Shown in pieces: positions 7,854 through 15,915 of a stretch of DNA of 31,220 nucleotides. Within the stretch, counting starts at the first letter, position 1, and every line of letters begins with the position of its first letter. Source of the stretch: a virus; IMG/VR virus record IMGVR_UViG_3300003324_000946, positions 1 through 31,220 of that record; one strand, written 5' to 3'. The translations under genes were made by a program, and so were the position numbers. Below the pieces are notes generated by a model, which saw only the letters and a program-made list of their open reading frames with translations, searched no databases and was not told where the DNA came from.

Positions 7854-8042
7854 TCAAGAAAACGGGTTAACTACCAAGTCGCCCCCGCACGGGATGGGCA
7901 GCCCATCGAAAAGATCCCTTAGACGTATCGGGTCACTCAAAAGTCCATCACCATTATGATCGGCATTGCTCGCCTCCGAGTTCAGATTTGTAGCCAGGAT
8001 TTTTTCCAAAAACTCGCGGCGGCGGCGTTCGAGGTCACTCAC
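7854..8042 (-). CDS. Small protein with a Ca-loop-like DHNGDG segment
   Basis: 62 residues from a GTG at 8042 with AGGTGA five bases upstream; the stop (TGA, 7856-7854) lies nine bases before the ATG of the zinc-ribbon gene. The N-terminus is a charged helix (DLERRRREFLEKIL). Residues about 27-35 read ADHNGDGLL, resembling an EF-hand or dockerin calcium loop (DxNxDG), although a single loop in so small a protein may be coincidence. It sits between phoH and the zinc-ribbon gene with tight spacing, which supports it being real. Function unknown. Confidence 0.6.
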   Translation of the reverse strand: MSDLERRRREFLEKILATNLNSEASNADHNGDGLLSDPIRLRDLFDGLPIPCGGDLVVNPFS

Positions 8043-8061
8043 AACTCACCTGCTTTCCGGG

Positions 8062-8784
8062 TCATGAAAGATGGGGTAAGACTTCCGACTTCTTTTTTGC
8101 TTCTTTAAGCCTTTTCAAAATCTTCCCGACAAGCGGGTGTCTGACAATATACTTCTCGGGAAATTCGACCACGCCAACCCCATCAACAGACGAGAGAATG
8201 TCCATCATTTCCGCCAGGGGAGTCTTACTGTGCTGAAACAGGTCGGACTGCTCCGGATCGCCCGTAATGATCATTTTGCTTCCTTCGCCAAGTCTGGTCA
8301 AGAACAAGGTCAACTGGGCAAAAGAGCAGTTTTGTGCCTCATCGAGGATGCAGACTGAGTTATTGAAGGTACGTCCGCGTAGGTAGGCGATTGGGGCAAC
8401 CTCCAGATGTTCTTCGACGAACATCCTGCTTTGCCCGTGTTGGCCCACCATCTTCCCCAGGCAGTCATACAAGGGAGTCATATATGGCTGAACCTTCTCG
8501 TCCAACGTGCCAGGGAGGAAACCAAGGTTTTCGCCGGCCTCCACGATAGGGCGAGTAAGGACTATTTTCTTTTTGCTTCCCCCGAACAAGTCCTGGAGAG
8601 CAAAGGCCATAGCTAAAAAGCTCTTGCCTGTCCCGGCGGCTCCAAGGAGAAAGACAATATCGTGCTGCTGGTAAACATTCCAGGCGAGCTTCTGTGCTGG
8701 CGTCAAGAACTCCAAGTAGAAGACTTTGTCCTGCGACTTCTTCTCGGGTGTATTGTTCTGACGGTCGGTTTTGCGTCTTGGCAT
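8062..8784 (-). CDS. phoH: PhoH-like P-loop ATPase
   Basis: 240 residues from the ATG at 8784. The frame is open to 9153, but the extra 123 residues are not protein-like and would run through a terminator, so they are excluded. Walker A GAAGTGKS is at residues 48-55, Walker B CILDEAQN at 145-152, and a sensor-type GDPEQ at about 175-179. These and the intervening RPIVEAGENLGFLPG segment are diagnostic for the PhoH family. PhoH proteins are common in phages; the role is thought to be RNA-linked ATPase/helicase activity but is unsettled. The ribosome site is weak, yet the leader carries a CGTAAATA promoter candidate 30 bases upstream, so the gene may be regulated separately from the genes after it. 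Confidence 0.93.
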   Translation of the reverse strand: MPRRKTDRQNNTPEKKSQDKVFYLEFLTPAQKLAWNVYQQHDIVFLLGAAGTGKSFLAMAFALQDLFGGSKKKIVLTRPIVEAGENLGFLPGTLDEKVQPYMTPLYDCLGKMVGQHGQSRMFVEEHLEVAPIAYLRGRTFNNSVCILDEAQNCSFAQLTLFLTRLGEGSKMIITGDPEQSDLFQHSKTPLAEMMDILSSVDGVGVVEFPEKYIVRHPLVGKILKRLKEAKKKSEVLPHLS

Positions 8785-8813
8785 AAGTTTTTTCGTAAAC
8801 ACGAGGGCTGACG

Positions 8814-8821
8814 TATTTACG
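8814..8821 (-). promoter_or_regulatory. Promoter-like CGTAAATA element before phoH
   Basis: On the minus strand CGTAAATA lies 30 bases before the phoH ATG. A CGTAAA on the plus strand at about 8794 makes an inverted repeat with TTTACG at 8816-8821. This could be a late-type promoter box with an operator. It is one of three CNTAAATA sites at heads of minus-strand transcripts. Confidence 0.35.
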
Positions 8822-8859
8822 AAAGTAATCCAGAAATTAGTTCCATCACTGTTGTTTGC

Positions 8860-8924
8860 AAAAAAGTGTCCCCGCCATACGAGGATTAAGAGATATGACT
8901 GGATAAACAACGTATGGCGGGGAC
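8860..8924 (-). terminator. Strong intrinsic terminator with a 14-bp stem
   Basis: The stem is GTCCCCGCCATACG at 8868-8881 and its perfect complement at 8911-8924, with a 29-base loop. On the minus strand the hairpin is followed by AC and then six T (8865-8860). In the plus direction no T run follows, so it terminates minus-strand transcription entering from the gene-free stretch upstream, before the phoH promoter region. Confidence 0.75.
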
Positions 8925-9346
8925 TTGCCAACATGCGTCCGGAAAAAGAAGAAGGACGCCCTCCACCACACATCTGCTCGTACCATTTTACAACGGCCAG
9001 AGCGTGCGTGGGCCACACATTAAGGAGTGCGACTTGCCTTCGAGTCATCGCCAATACCTGTGCGGCCTTCGGCTTCACGGCAGCCCGATTTTGCTGCCCC
9101 TCCTCCCGTGTGCTAAGAGGTACTCTTGACCCCCTGCGGGCGGCGTGCCACATCTTACACCACTTGTGTGAAGATCGAGCGGGCCACGGCGGCGTTCTGG
9201 ACTAAACGTCAGGAGTCTTGGTACTCCCCGGCATAAAGGCACAGCAGTTTGATGCTGCGGGGCTTCCTATTACAAAGGGAAGGTTTGCGACCTCGACACC
9301 CTCGGAATGATGACACACTCAGCAATGGCGTTGGCAACTTTTTTGC
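8925..9346 (-). ncRNA. Gene-free, hairpin-rich stretch; candidate structured RNA
   Basis: No credible protein gene lies between the end of the gene at 9347 and phoH. Reading frames here lack ribosome sites and have improbable composition. Local inverted repeats are dense: 8935-8940/8954-8959, 9079-9084/9093-9098, 9152-9160/9166-9175 (nine pairs with one bulge), 9212-9216/9223-9227, and a nested 9226-9230/9258-9262 around 9242-9246/9253-9257. The stretch ends in a strong minus-strand terminator. Together these suggest a stable untranslated RNA of about 400 bases or a long structured 3' UTR. It does not match tmRNA, RNase P, 6S or tRNA features that I could look for by eye. Confidence 0.35.
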
Positions 9347-9694
9347 TTACTGCAACATTGGATGCCCCCTAAAACTGTCTGGGTCGGCGAGGACTTCCTT
9401 CTCGCACCCGAGCTTGAACTCGTCGTCATAGGCAAAGGACTTCAGTAGACGAACGTCCTCGTCACTGTCGCCCAGAATAATGCGAGCACAGCACACTATG
9501 CACAGTAGTACCTTGGAAAAAAAGCCCACCGGGTTGTGCTTTGACTCGTATTCCATCTTCTCTTCTACTTTGTCAGCAATCCTTTGAACGACCCGGCCGA
9601 TCTTGTCAAGGAAGGGCGTTGGAAGAGGGGCGTTTTTGTCCGAAACCGTGAGGCTATTAGTGTTGCAGTCCATGTAAGAATCACCTTTGTACAT
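9347..9694 (-). CDS. Small Cys-rich protein, possible membrane segment, unknown function
   Basis: 115 residues. ATG at 9694 with a strong AAGGAG six to seven bases upstream. Residues about 57-76 (VGFFSKVLLCIVCCARIILG) are hydrophobic enough for a short membrane helix; the rest is charged, with an acidic helix before it (KVEEKMEYESKH). It is the first gene of a minus-strand transcript, diverging from the plus-strand zincin gene. A plausible promoter (TTGAAA, 18 bases, GATATT) lies in the 87-base divergent gap. No family recognised. Confidence 0.75.
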   Translation of the reverse strand: MYKGDSYMDCNTNSLTVSDKNAPLPTPFLDKIGRVVQRIADKVEEKMEYESKHNPVGFFSKVLLCIVCCARIILGDSDEDVRLLKSFAYDDEFKLGCEKEVLADPDSFRGHPMLQ

Positions 9695-9770
9695 CCGAAA
9701 CTCCTTGGCCTTAATTTGGCTACCTCTAATATCGACAGTACAGGCCGATTATTTCAATCTAATTAGCTCA

Positions 9771-9776
9771 TATATA
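9771..9776 (+). promoter_or_regulatory. -10-like TATATA placed for a leaderless transcript of the zincin gene
   Basis: TATATA ends five bases before the ATG at 9782, so a start point 6-7 bases downstream would fall on the A of the start codon. No ribosome site precedes the ATG, which fits a leaderless mRNA. A good -35 box is not visible. The plus-strand gene at 28900 has a similar TATATAC (28863-28868), and the plus-strand gene at 13936 has TATAAT. Confidence 0.4.
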
Positions 9777-9781
9777 CCCGC

Positions 9782-10222
9782 ATGGGTGGTTTCAAGAAAT
9801 TCATCGAGTCAAACGAGTCGGACGCAAGAAGCTCTATTCGCAAGCTGCCGAAATCTCACCGTGCCCTAGTGCGTGGCTTCAGACTCAAGTTCGTCGGCAC
9901 GGGAACCATCCCGGGCGACGACCAGCACATCGGCAAAGTTCAGGACAAGCCCCACAGGAGCATCACAGTCGCAGCACCCTGGTACTATCCGCGTGAATTT
10001 AGCTTGCTTCATGAAATAGGCCATTTAACGTGGGCCAAATGGGTAAAAGGAACAGACTTGGAGAAAAAATGGCTAACCATCTACAAAAACACCAAGGGAC
10101 GTGTCCGGCAGAATGCTGAAGAGTGCTTTTGTCACGCCTATGCATCGTACTACAGTCACAACAAGATCACAAAACACGATCACGCGGCGTGGGATAACTT
10201 TATCAGAAACTTGCCCAAATAG
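9782..10222 (+). CDS. Zinc metallopeptidase-like protein (HExxH, zincin)
   Basis: 146 residues. A conventional zincin site is visible: FSLLHEIGHLTW (HExxH at about residues 77-81) and, about 35 residues on, NAEECFCHAYASYY, where the Glu is the likely third zinc ligand as in ImmA/IrrE-type and related peptidases. All catalytic residues are present, so it should be active. The N-terminus MGGFKKFIESNE resembles the T4-type capsid-targeting leader (FxxFI). It is alone on the plus strand between minus-strand operons, lacks a ribosome site and has a TATATA box five bases before its ATG. It ends in a 19-bp hairpin. Possible roles are cleavage of a host regulator or a virion-packaged protease; both are inferences. 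Confidence 0.8.
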   Translation: MGGFKKFIESNESDARSSIRKLPKSHRALVRGFRLKFVGTGTIPGDDQHIGKVQDKPHRSITVAAPWYYPREFSLLHEIGHLTWAKWVKGTDLEKKWLTIYKNTKGRVRQNAEECFCHAYASYYSHNKITKHDHAAWDNFIRNLPK

Positions 10223-10263
10223 CTAAGGCCAGGAAGGCATGAGTCCTTCCTGGCCTTAGCTAT
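10219..10263. terminator. Bidirectional hairpin between convergent genes
   Basis: A perfect 19-bp stem (ATAGCTAAGGCCAGGAAGG and its complement) with a seven-base loop overlaps the stop codon of the plus-strand zincin gene and lies 72 bases after the glycosyltransferase stop. Neither side has a long T run, but the length and position between convergent genes make a two-way transcription stop the best reading. Confidence 0.75.
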
Positions 10264-10334
10264 ATCTGCGTCGGCGGGATCGTGTAATCCGGCCACATAG
10301 CACATCACCACCTTTCAGCCGCAAAAAGTGCGTT

Positions 10335-11078
10335 CTAATTTCCAGACTGAATTCTTCTCATAATGGCGGGAATAGATGACATGGCTGATTCTGTGGCCTT
10401 CTCCCACTGGTTGAAGTCCATGCTGAAAATACGGTAGTGGTAGACGATCTGGTTGCGAATGACCTGGGGCTTGAACCCCTTCTGTTGAGCGGCCATTGTG
10501 AAGATAAAAGCCCCGCCCAGGATCGGCAACTCCTCCGGAAACGGCCCTGCGGCCTTGTAGCAGTCGCGGGTCACTAGCCAGCACCAGTCCTGGATGAAGT
10601 CCACCTTTTGATTCTGCATGTAGTAACTGCCCATGTCCACGCCGACAACACCCGCGTCCTGCGACTCCGAGACATTTACGAGGAGGTCGATCCAGGCAGG
10701 GTTAAGGACCACGACATCGCAGTGCATGAAGATGAAGTACTTCGAGTTCTTATCTGCGGCCTTGGCACCCTGATTACAAGCCTTGGACCACCACTCGTTT
10801 TTGTCGTTGCGAATGACTTTTACTTCACCCTCGATCTCACTCAAGAAATCCTGGCTATCCTGCCCAGAAGCATTGTCCACGACGATGATTTCGTAATTGT
10901 TGTTTAGGCTGGTGACGGCTATGGACTGGAGGCAAATGTTGAGATATTCGGGCCGGTCCTTGTGAACAACGATGATCGAGACCTGCTCTTCTGACCCGTC
11001 CTGAAGGTTAAAACTGATTTCCGGGGCCGGGCCTTCAAGGGGATTATATGTCGGCTTGGTGGGGAGGTTTCTAGGCAT
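10335..11078 (-). CDS. Family 2 (GT-A) glycosyltransferase
   Basis: 247 residues from the ATG at 11078 with AGGAG four bases upstream; the in-frame TTG at 11114 is rejected. The N-terminal nucleotide-sugar domain starts at about residue 33 (VSIIVVHKDRPEYLNICLQS), then EIIVVDNASG, the NDKNEWWSKACNQGA helix, and the metal-binding DxD position as FMHCDVVVLNP. The acceptor side (GPFPEELPILGGAFIFTM) follows and the C-terminus is HYRIFSMDFNQW. This is the standard GT2 order at near-minimal length. In phages such enzymes glucosylate modified DNA bases or decorate virion proteins or the host surface; neighbouring virion genes favour protein or surface decoration. A 19-bp hairpin covers its start codon, so translation is probably controlled. 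Confidence 0.9.
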   Translation of the reverse strand: MPRNLPTKPTYNPLEGPAPEISFNLQDGSEEQVSIIVVHKDRPEYLNICLQSIAVTSLNNNYEIIVVDNASGQDSQDFLSEIEGEVKVIRNDKNEWWSKACNQGAKAADKNSKYFIFMHCDVVVLNPAWIDLLVNVSESQDAGVVGVDMGSYYMQNQKVDFIQDWCWLVTRDCYKAAGPFPEELPILGGAFIFTMAAQQKGFKPQVIRNQIVYHYRIFSMDFNQWEKATESAMSSIPAIMRRIQSGN

Positions 11079-11128
11079 ACTACTCCTGGGAAATGTCAAA
11101 ATGAGACTTTCCAATAAAGTAGTATGCC
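11074..11128 (-). promoter_or_regulatory. Hairpin in the glycosyltransferase leader that buries the start codon
   Basis: An 11-bp perfect inverted repeat (GGCATACTACT at 11074-11084, AGTAGTATGCC at 11118-11128) encloses a second stem (GGAAA 11089-11093 with TTTCC 11108-11112, plus GTC/GAC) and a seven-base loop. In the minus-strand mRNA the 3' arm includes the ATG of the glycosyltransferase and the end of its AGGAG. It begins 15 bases after the stop of the upstream virion gene. There is no T run, so translational control or RNA processing is likelier than termination. Confidence 0.65.
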
Positions 11129-11142
11129 CGAAGGAGAAAACC

Positions 11143-12300
11143 TTAGTCTATCTGGACATCGTTCTTGAAAGCACGCCGCAAATCATCCTCGTCTGACGAG
11201 TAAACATACTCATAGTTGACGACCAGTTTGACCTGGTTGTATGCTATCGGTCCATTCATGATGATCTCCATGATGCCCGTGGAATGAGAAAGTCTCAACC
11301 CCGTCGCATACCACTGGAGATAACTGCGTGAATCGACATTCGCAAACTCGAAGGTGCCGTCTTTGTTTTCCATAAAAGTCTGTATTGCAAATCCATTGAA
11401 ATACAGAGTGCCAGTCATTGTGTGCGGCACGATCGGAGCGTGGTTCAATTCAAGTGGAACTACGTTGCCTGCCGCGTTGCCCTGGCCCACTACAGTTTCA
11501 TTCTGGACATACTGATAAGGATAGGGCGGAAGAATAGACGCCTCGCCCTCAGCGAGCTTTTGTAGATTACGTGCCTCCGAGCCGTACTCATAACTAACTT
11601 TGAGTTTGACATGAGAATAGGCAACGTCGGTGTTCCACTTTACCTTGACTTCCCCGGTAACGTGACTGACCTTCAACTCCTTGGGTCGCTCCTTCGGGTA
11701 GCCAACGGGGACAAGTGTCATAATTCCACTCAAAGACTCGCTAAAAGTCGCCACAGGCTTGCCAGCGTAAAGAACTGTGCCGTAGACGGTCCCTCTGACC
11801 ACCGGTGTGTATTCCAACATCAGATCGAGCGTATCTCCTACGCCACTTTTGTTGGACTCAACAGTTTCATTCTGGACAAACCAATTGCTGTAGGAAATGT
11901 CAAGGTTACCGTTGCCCGATGACCGTTGCTGAAGGGCACAGGCGTCGTCGTCCGGAAATCCCGCCTTCGAGGGAAGCGGTTTCTTTTTTTCTTTCTTCTT
12001 AAGTGGTGCCAAATAGTTGATGTGGTCACGGTAGTCGTGCTGCCATTCCTCGTTCTCTGGGCACCACGCCTTGTAAGGGTTGCCGTCCCGCATTTCCACC
12101 TTACAACTCGCAATTTCGTCGGCAGTGAAAGTAGTTAGTTCAACATAATGGTTGACATCTTTGAACCGCATAAACGCCTGAGAGCGGTCCTGAACTGGCA
12201 ACTTTTGAATAGCCTCCAACTTGGAAAACTCGTAGTAAGTGTAAGGCGAAAGGACGTGCCTGGTTCCGTCCTTGAGGACAAGGTACTTCACCGTTTGCAT
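11143..12300 (-). CDS. Virion-type protein with a duplicated beta domain
   Basis: 385 residues. The ATG at 12300 overlaps the stop of the previous gene as TGATG and has AAAGGGAG upstream. After an N-terminal region (1-100) and a basic/Pro linker (KKKEKKKPLP) come two copies of a domain of about 100 residues, at about 142-240 and 265-366. Both begin VQNETV, contain a GTxxYxG..xxTF strand pair and an LxxSxxTG turn, and end VKLxVxYEY. Internal duplication of a beta sandwich is common in phage tail and decoration proteins. No signal peptide. I do not recognise the specific family. It lies next to a glycosyltransferase, which might act on it (inference). Confidence 0.7.
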   Translation of the reverse strand: MQTVKYLVLKDGTRHVLSPYTYYEFSKLEAIQKLPVQDRSQAFMRFKDVNHYVELTTFTADEIASCKVEMRDGNPYKAWCPENEEWQHDYRDHINYLAPLKKKEKKKPLPSKAGFPDDDACALQQRSSGNGNLDISYSNWFVQNETVESNKSGVGDTLDLMLEYTPVVRGTVYGTVLYAGKPVATFSESLSGIMTLVPVGYPKERPKELKVSHVTGEVKVKWNTDVAYSHVKLKVSYEYGSEARNLQKLAEGEASILPPYPYQYVQNETVVGQGNAAGNVVPLELNHAPIVPHTMTGTLYFNGFAIQTFMENKDGTFEFANVDSRSYLQWYATGLRLSHSTGIMEIIMNGPIAYNQVKLVVNYEYVYSSDEDDLRRAFKNDVQID

Positions 12301-12530
12301 CAGTAAACTCCCTTTAATTCAGTTGAGTGGACACTCCGCAGACCAAGAAATTCAACGGTAGCCGTGCCGCCGGTGTTAAGCGGGACTTCCTTGGTTTCCC
12401 ACCAGTGCGTCGGCTTATTTTTCACAAACTCCTGGGCATCCTCTTTCTTCGAGAAAGCTGCCTCAGTCTCTATCGCCACGTATTCTCCATCTTTTTGGCG
12501 ATAAGCCTTAAACACAACAAATATTTCCAC
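12300..12530 (-). CDS. Small protein of unknown function
   Basis: 76 residues from a GTG at 12530 with AAGGAG close upstream; the in-frame TTG at 12551 lacks a site. It is a mixed alpha/beta protein (EIFVVFKAYRQKDGEYVAIE, then a helix KKEDAQEFVKNK and WWETKEVPL), probably a small compact domain. Its stop overlaps the next start by one base (TGATG), giving translational coupling to the duplicated-domain virion protein. No family recognised. Confidence 0.7.
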   Translation of the reverse strand: MEIFVVFKAYRQKDGEYVAIETEAAFSKKEDAQEFVKNKPTHWWETKEVPLNTGGTATVEFLGLRSVHSTELKGVY

Positions 12531-12538
12531 TGGGCTCC

Positions 12539-12919
12539 TTACTTCAGCCAAACAAATTGTACGGTCACTGTTTCTTTCGAGGCCGACGCTGACTGACCAC
12601 CAACGATTTCCTGAAGCCTCCTTTGAGCATCCAAGTCGTTGCGGTATGCCGTCATCTCCTTGACCTCGCCGTTTACCCGGTGGGTGAGCAAGAAAACGTG
12701 TTCTTGCCTGAGATTGCTGACTTCCGTCTCCAGTTCAGCAATCTTCGCATTCTTCTCCCGGACCATCTGGTAGGCGTCTTCGTAGCCGTCCTCCATCATG
12801 CTCTCGAAGTCGTCCAGCAGGCACTTTTTTACCTTTTGTCCGAACTCGTTATTGTCGAGAAAAGCCTGAATGTCTTCGGGCCAGGGGTGGTCGTCCACGA
12901 ACTTCATTGCTCTGGGCAT
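12539..12919 (-). CDS. Small coiled-coil protein
   Basis: 126 residues from the ATG at 12919; GGAGG lies just upstream and overlaps the dUTPase stop codon (GGAGGTAACATG). The longer frame to 13051 runs inside dUTPase and is rejected. Residues about 50-75 (MVREKNAKIAELETEVSNLR and on) have leucine/valine heptads of a short coiled coil, followed by a charged helix (NDLDAQRRLQEIVGG). The N-terminus has a Trp/Asp segment (DDHPWPEDIQAFLDN). It is probably an oligomeric accessory protein; no family recognised. Confidence 0.75.
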   Translation of the reverse strand: MPRAMKFVDDHPWPEDIQAFLDNNEFGQKVKKCLLDDFESMMEDGYEDAYQMVREKNAKIAELETEVSNLRQEHVFLLTHRVNGEVKEMTAYRNDLDAQRRLQEIVGGQSASASKETVTVQFVWLK

Positions 12920-12920
12920 G

Positions 12921-13487
12921 TTACCTCCGGCCGGTGCTTCCGAAGCCGCCAGCACCTCGTTGCGTCTCCGGCAACTCTTCAGTGGGGACCCACCCAAAAC
13001 GGTACACGGGCTCCAGCCACATTTGGGCAAAACGCTCGCCGTGCTCAACAATCATCAACTGGCGGCTTACATTCGTTAAAAGAACAACCACGCGGCTACG
13101 AAAATCAGAATCAATCTGCCCCGGTGCATTTGGGATCACCAGACCCGCCTTCGCATGGCCACTCCTGGCCGAGATGCACGCCTTGAACCCCGGTGGAATC
13201 GCCATTGAGAATCCGCAGTCGATCATCACTGTCGCCCTCGGCGGCAGGACTGCCCTCTTCTGGCCGTTCACATCCGGCGGGCAGTTGGCAACTAGGTCGC
13301 AACACGCCGCCTGTTCCGTCTGGTACTGAGGCTCGAAGATTATCGGCTGTCCGTTTGAGCCAGTCTGTGGCGGGTCCGCCTTGATCGGCGTCGGAATCAC
13401 TGTCGGCGTCGTTTTCTGGCGTTGGCTCGTTTTCTTTGCCGGCTTTCGTCCAGGGGTCTTCTTCTTGGGTGCTACTCTGGCTGCCAT
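12921..13487 (-). CDS. dut: Deoxyuridine 5'-triphosphate nucleotidohydrolase (dUTPase)
   Basis: 188 residues from the ATG at 13487 with AAGGAG five bases upstream. It hydrolyses dUTP to dUMP and pyrophosphate, keeping uracil out of DNA and feeding dTMP synthesis. All five trimeric-dUTPase motifs are present: ACCDLVA (60-66), ARSGHA (107-112), NAPGQIDSDFR (120-130, with the catalytic Asp), GERFAQ (150-155) and the C-terminal P-loop-like RGAGGFGSTG (177-186). A basic low-complexity N-terminal extension of about 45 residues (KKKTPGRKPAKK and on) is unusual and may bind nucleic acid. The first two-thirds overlap, in another frame, the end of the acidic protein encoded upstream. A dCMP deaminase at 26957 supplies the same product. 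Confidence 0.93.
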   Translation of the reverse strand: MAARVAPKKKTPGRKPAKKTSQRQKTTPTVIPTPIKADPPQTGSNGQPIIFEPQYQTEQAACCDLVANCPPDVNGQKRAVLPPRATVMIDCGFSMAIPPGFKACISARSGHAKAGLVIPNAPGQIDSDFRSRVVVLLTNVSRQLMIVEHGERFAQMWLEPVYRFGWVPTEELPETQRGAGGFGSTGRR

Positions 13488-13884
13488 CTTGCTCCTTTTT
13501 CTCATTTGATAAAACACTGTCTTCGTCGTCCCAAGAGACGACAATACGCCGCTGCGGCTCGTCCTCGCCGCTTGGCTCTGGCTGCTTTACTTCTTCTGTT
13601 CCCATCGGAGGCACGATCGTCGTTTGTGGTGGTTGGCCACCGAGGAGTTCGCGTCTGATCTCCTCGTGGAATCTTTTGATGTATTCGTGCCGCTTAGCAA
13701 TGATGTTCGGATAAGTTGTGGATGGCACTTTCCTGACGAGTGCCCGAAAACGATCCTTGATATCGTCGCTAACATGGAGTTTGTCAACCCAATCCAGATA
13801 CATCTTCTGGGTCAGCGGGCGTTTGACTCGCGGGCGTGGCCTTTTGTCATCACCGGGCATTTGGATATTCAAATTCACTCTCAT
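13111..13884 (-). CDS. Acidic low-complexity protein overlapping dUTPase out of frame
   Basis: 257 residues if read to its stop at 13111. ATG at 13884 without a clear ribosome site. The first 90 residues look like a real helical domain (RPRVKRPLTQKMYLDWVDKL, later KRFHEEIRRELLGG). Then comes an acidic disordered tail (DDEDSVLSNEKKEQD, TPENDADSDSDADQGG). From 13487 on, the same bases also encode dUTPase in another frame, and the last 75 residues here look less natural. Either both frames are used (an overprinted gene), or the true protein was shortened by a sequence error, or a frameshift joins this domain to dUTPase. Function unknown. Confidence 0.55.
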   Translation of the reverse strand: MRVNLNIQMPGDDKRPRPRVKRPLTQKMYLDWVDKLHVSDDIKDRFRALVRKVPSTTYPNIIAKRHEYIKRFHEEIRRELLGGQPPQTTIVPPMGTEEVKQPEPSGEDEPQRRIVVSWDDEDSVLSNEKKEQDGSQSSTQEEDPWTKAGKENEPTPENDADSDSDADQGGPATDWLKRTADNLRASVPDGTGGVLRPSCQLPAGCERPEEGSPAAEGDSDDRLRILNGDSTGVQGVHLGQEWPCEGGSGDPKCTGAD

Positions 13885-13914
13885 AAGGCACTACATACAT
13901 CAAAACAACGGTGT

Positions 13915-13920
13915 TATAAT
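13915..13920 (+). promoter_or_regulatory. -10 box TATAAT for the plus-strand gene at 13936
   Basis: A perfect TATAAT lies 15 bases before the ATG, leaving room for a short leader with AAGGA. No convincing -35 hexamer is present at 16-18 bases upstream. The 51-base gap here separates divergent genes, so it should also hold the minus-strand promoter. Confidence 0.5.
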
Positions 13921-13935
13921 CATTTAGTAAGGACC

Positions 13936-14283
13936 ATGCTCAATTTCAAGCAATTCATTACCAACGCAGCAGCCTTCCTTAACGGATCAAACGAAACAGA
14001 TCCGATGGGGCAACTAAAGCTCCCGATCACCGATGTGGAGATGCCGACCACGATGACCAAGGAGCCGGTGACGATTTTCCGCATTCAGAAGCGTGGCAAG
14101 TCTTACGAAATCTGTGCAGAAAATAACATCTCCTGGTACTGTCCTGCCATGCATTACATCCACCTTCTCAACGTCGGAAAGGCCCCGCAAGTTGGCGACA
14201 AAGTGATGCTGGAGTTTTACAAAGACGGCAGCGTGAAATCATTCAAGATCCTGAGACGGCGGGAACGAGGACTCGCCGGATGA
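13936..14283 (+). CDS. Small plus-strand protein with a CTS-like N-terminus, unknown function
   Basis: 115 residues from the ATG at 13936 (AAGGA five bases upstream); the frame is open upstream to 13624, but that part is antisense to the acidic-protein gene. The N-terminus MLNFKQFITNAAAFLNG has the FxxFI pattern of T4-type capsid-targeting leaders. The rest looks like a small beta barrel (VTIFRIQKRGKSYEIC, ISWYCPAMHYIHLL, GDKVMLEFYKDGSVKSF), perhaps OB- or SH3-like. It stands alone on the plus strand and ends four bases before the convergent minus-strand gene, with no hairpin between. Function unknown. Confidence 0.75.
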   Translation: MLNFKQFITNAAAFLNGSNETDPMGQLKLPITDVEMPTTMTKEPVTIFRIQKRGKSYEICAENNISWYCPAMHYIHLLNVGKAPQVGDKVMLEFYKDGSVKSFKILRRRERGLAG

Positions 14284-14287
14284 AAAA

Positions 14288-15914
<1,627 letters not shown>

Positions 15915-15915
15915 G

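Noticed and set aside
6742-7959. 405-codon plus-strand frame
   Set aside because: Antisense to three minus-strand genes, including a zinc-ribbon protein; composition is typical of shadow frames.
8785-9153. A 123-residue N-terminal extension of PhoH
   Set aside because: It would cross a 14-bp terminator, has no ribosome site at its start and has non-protein-like composition; PhoH proper begins at 8784.
8771-9205. 144-codon plus-strand frame in the gene-free stretch
   Set aside because: No ribosome site, no recognisable pattern, and it crosses the terminator hairpin; the hairpins give a better account.
8925-9346. tRNA, tmRNA, RNase P or 6S RNA in the gene-free stretch
   Set aside because: No T-loop/CCA, tag frame or conserved core of those RNAs could be found by eye on either strand.
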